From NCBI GenBank assembly GCA_003598055.1, contig QZKI01000085.1:25206-89205 (forward strand): a stretch of DNA of 64,000 nt, given 5' to 3'. Position 1 is the stretch's first letter. Every line of letters begins with the position of its first letter. The position numbers and the translations under genes are program-made. The stretch comes from Candidatus Abyssobacteria bacterium SURF_17 (GTDB lineage Bacteria; Abyssobacteria; SURF-5). Below the pieces are notes generated by a model, which was given only the letters and a program-made list of their open reading frames with translations, was not told where the DNA came from and did not search any database. Shown piece by piece: positions 61,437 through 64,000 of this stretch.

Positions 61437-62228
61437 TCATCCAGTCAGATAACGCGTCTTGAGCTTCGCTTCTACGATTTCTTTTAGCCGATTATGCATT
61501 ACAAAATACTGTTTTCCATCTTCGGGCTTTTGCCTAATTCTGCTAATATTACCATGTTTCAATAATTCAATGCCCTCTATCATTACATCAACATTAACAG
61601 CCTCCGATTTAGCACGAAGATTTGCGATTGTATCTCTCTTCCCTATAGGAATCTCTTTAAATAAAAGTATATCTCCCGTATCGATTCCTCCATCTATAAA
61701 ATGTAGCGTAACTCCGATTTTATGATCATAGAACAGACTCCATTCCATAACATTCATTCCTCGGAAACTTGGCAGAAAACCCATATGTGCATTAAGAATC
61801 CCTATCTTTGCAGAACTAATAATGGGATTTCTGAAAATTCCTGCGCCCGCATTCAGTATTAGGTCTATTTCTCTCTCTTTGACAAAATCTACAACCTCTT
61901 TGGAATTGATACTGTGGGCCCTCAGATAGTTCATTCCTTCCATTCTGCAGACTTTGTGAAGCGGTAGATTCCACTCTTCAATATTATTTGAAAGCGCGTA
62001 TTCCCGCAAGTAATCCTTTTCAACAGATCCAGAAATATCGGAGCGGCGCAAAATGTGCTTAGTAACTCCGGCAATCCCCATTGACTCTATTTGATATATC
62101 AAAGCCCTATATTTTGTCCTCTCAGTTGAGATCACACAAACCAGTTCATATGATCGAGCTTTTAACATTTTTATTAGAGTAAGAGCATAATTGTTATGGC
62201 TTGAAGATGAGGTTACGGCAATATTCAT
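61437..62228 (-). CDS. Formyltransferase-family protein
   Basis: ILNAHMGFLPSFRGMNVMEWSLFYDHKIGVTLHFIDGGIDTGDILLFKEIPI. Confidence 0.88.
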   Translation of the reverse strand: MNIAVTSSSSHNNYALTLIKMLKARSYELVCVISTERTKYRALIYQIESMGIAGVTKHILRRSDISGSVEKDYLREYALSNNIEEWNLPLHKVCRMEGMNYLRAHSINSKEVVDFVKEREIDLILNAGAGIFRNPIISSAKIGILNAHMGFLPSFRGMNVMEWSLFYDHKIGVTLHFIDGGIDTGDILLFKEIPIGKRDTIANLRAKSEAVNVDVMIEGIELLKHGNISRIRQKPEDGKQYFVMHNRLKEIVEAKLKTRYLTG

Positions 62229-63484
62229 GTCTGTTCCTTTTTGAGTTCTTGAATCACCGTTTCTTGAAGCATAATTGCATCAGCGAAGAATTTGGCTGCC
62301 CAGTTCGGATAAGAAAATCTGAGATAATTCCCCCATAGGGGATAGGATCCCGGTATTCCACCTCTAATTCCTGGATTCCTGCTGTCCATTTTTTGTGTCA
62401 TCTTGACCTGGTCAATAATCTTTAATGCAGCGTTCAAGAGTCGAGCGTCATTATTGATGCCAAATATTTTCAGCCATAAAATAGCCAGTTGCACATTTCC
62501 TGTAAGGCAGGAATAGGTATCATTAGAATGCCATTTATCGTTCAGCGTTGCCGGAAGATAAAGCGGCATTGAACGGGGATTCCTTTTTCTCAATTCATAT
62601 TTAATCATTATGTTTTCAGAGGCCTTAATGACCTGACTTAAGGCTCTTTGCCGGATACTTCCTCCCAGCAATAGCGAGCTTTCCAATAGTCCTCGCAGTG
62701 TGTAGGCAATTGTATGCGTTAAGGGGTGCTCTTGTTTTGTGTCGAAAGTGGCCTTATGGAACCAAGCGTTTTCATTCGCCAAAGATAGTACCCAGGCAAC
62801 ACTCTTTTCAGAAGCAAACCTATACTTCATGTCATTTGTGTGCTTAAATACTTCAAGTAGAGCCCAGGCTACTCTGGAGTGGTATGCGTGAGGTATCCCA
62901 TGATATGCATGCATACTCCATTTTCCATCATGGTCTTGCACGCTTATGAGCCAATCCGCCGCTTTTAGAGCGGCATCCATAAACTTATTCTGTTTGGTAT
63001 GTTCGTAAAGAGCCATCCAACCCAGAATAACCTGCCCTGTATTGAAAACAATTGGATATTTATTAATACCCGGTCCTCCTCTAACAGCACCTGATGGCAA
63101 TTGGATTTGAATCTCCCAATCCCCCATCATTATTGCTCTTTCAATGAAATTTCCATCATCAGCCAATTGAGCATATTGCAGGAAGGTGGGAATAATATAG
63201 CCGGTTGTTTCAGGGTAGGGAGGCCCCCATCCCTTGTAAAGGGAATACTCTCCAGAACAACCGCCGCAATCAGTGATGTCCTGTGCTTTGCAGAGCCAGT
63301 CCATAGCTGCCGCTAGATGAACCCTATCAGAGCAGATCCTGTTGTGCAAGTTAAAGAAATCCTGCAAAATGACGGTCAAATGAGATGGATGCCCAAATAC
63401 ATGTATAGCCCCAATGATTCTCGATGTGATAATGTTGACAGAACTCACGCTATGAGCTCCATGTCTTTCTTTCTCGGTTGTCAA
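62225..63484 (-). CDS. Putative (alpha/alpha) toroid protein, glycoside hydrolase/epimerase-like
   Basis: Repeated helical motifs: GQVILGWMALYEHTKQNKFMDAALKAADWLISVQDHDGKW...YHSRVAWALLEVFKHTNDMKYRFASEKSVAWVLS. Confidence 0.65.
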   Translation of the reverse strand: MTTEKERHGAHSVSSVNIITSRIIGAIHVFGHPSHLTVILQDFFNLHNRICSDRVHLAAAMDWLCKAQDITDCGGCSGEYSLYKGWGPPYPETTGYIIPTFLQYAQLADDGNFIERAIMMGDWEIQIQLPSGAVRGGPGINKYPIVFNTGQVILGWMALYEHTKQNKFMDAALKAADWLISVQDHDGKWSMHAYHGIPHAYHSRVAWALLEVFKHTNDMKYRFASEKSVAWVLSLANENAWFHKATFDTKQEHPLTHTIAYTLRGLLESSLLLGGSIRQRALSQVIKASENIMIKYELRKRNPRSMPLYLPATLNDKWHSNDTYSCLTGNVQLAILWLKIFGINNDARLLNAALKIIDQVKMTQKMDSRNPGIRGGIPGSYPLWGNYLRFSYPNWAAKFFADAIMLQETVIQELKKEQT

Positions 63485-63886
63485 GCCTTTTGGAATATTC
63501 GTAACGACTGGCTAGAAAATCCGTTTGTGAAAACGAATTGAGGTGCCCACACAGATCGAGTTTGCTAACCATGTTCTCACATAATTAATGCGAAATATGC
63601 GCCCGATTATACCGCACATCCTTGAATCCTACATACTCAACAAATTCTTGTTTTTTACAAATTATATATTGGCGAAATTGGCCTTGTCAAACACCTCAAG
63701 GTAGTCGGATCAGTTCCCGTTTCCCCGTTTCACCTTTCCCCCTTCCCTCGCGCATAAGCCCTCTGTCATTCCTGTTCCAATGTTCGCGCTATCCGTTAAC
63801 AAAAAGTTCCTTGTCCAATTTCTCCCCACCGCTCATTGTAGACATCAGCATATGGACTGACATTCATCCACGAAGCAAAATAGGTA

Positions 63887-64000
63887 GTGTGCCCCTGCGT
63901 GTCTTAGTTTGCAGCCCATAGGGCCGCGTGTCTAGCCGGTGCAAGTCCGGCCACGGGAATTGACTGTATGCCGTGTAGCTATATCCGACGCCTTGCTGAG
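63887..64000 (+). mobile_element. Possible 5' end of a group II intron (truncated by window edge)
   Basis: GTGTGCCC start (GUGYG) followed by structured CAGCCCATAGGGCCGCGTGTCTAGCCGGTGCAAGTCCGGCCACGGGAA, resembling domain I of bacterial group II introns. Confidence 0.45.

Noticed and set aside
63920-63960. Cobalamin riboswitch (CCGGTGCAAGTCCGG resembles its core)
   Set aside because: No upstream GGGAA or downstream GACCCGC/B12-box sequence seen; group II intron start fits better.

Overview
The window is a mostly GC-rich bacterial chromosome segment, probably from an uncultured anaerobe-like lineage (lineage is inference). It carries about 55 supported genes. These include the rpsB-tsf-pyrH-frr cluster, glyS, pgi, tsaE, rpsU, bioD-bioA, an Mla-type lipid transport operon, a Znu-type metal ABC operon, BtuF/BtuC-like genes, methylmalonyl-CoA mutase parts, ExeA/GspB, a PpiD/SurA-like foldase, an AOR-family oxidoreductase, a convergent restriction-modification pair, and a three-gene operon with two 11-haem-site cytochromes plus a cytochrome b. 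The most interesting item is at 59650..60435. The ORF track shows two short unrelated-looking ORFs there, but they are in the same frame, separated by TGA codons at 60025 and 60250. Reading through both gives one 261-aa MerB (organomercurial lyase)-like protein in which both catalytic cysteines (MerB Cys96 and Cys159) fall at the TGAs and the catalytic Asp is kept (UAVD). The second TGA is followed after 19 nt by an 8-9 bp hairpin with a GGUC tetraloop, the same loop as the E. coli fdhF SECIS. The first TGA is followed by a 7-bp hairpin within the usual bacterial SECIS distance. I interpret this as a candidate double-selenocysteine MerB-like organometallic lyase. Other notable items are an inverted-repeat element inserted in frame in bioA, several families of dispersed palindromic repeats, a terminator/antiterminator leader before glyS, an AT-rich accessory end with an apparent 5' group II intron boundary, and a truncated archaemetzincin at the left edge. 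No tRNA, rRNA or CRISPR array was recognised.
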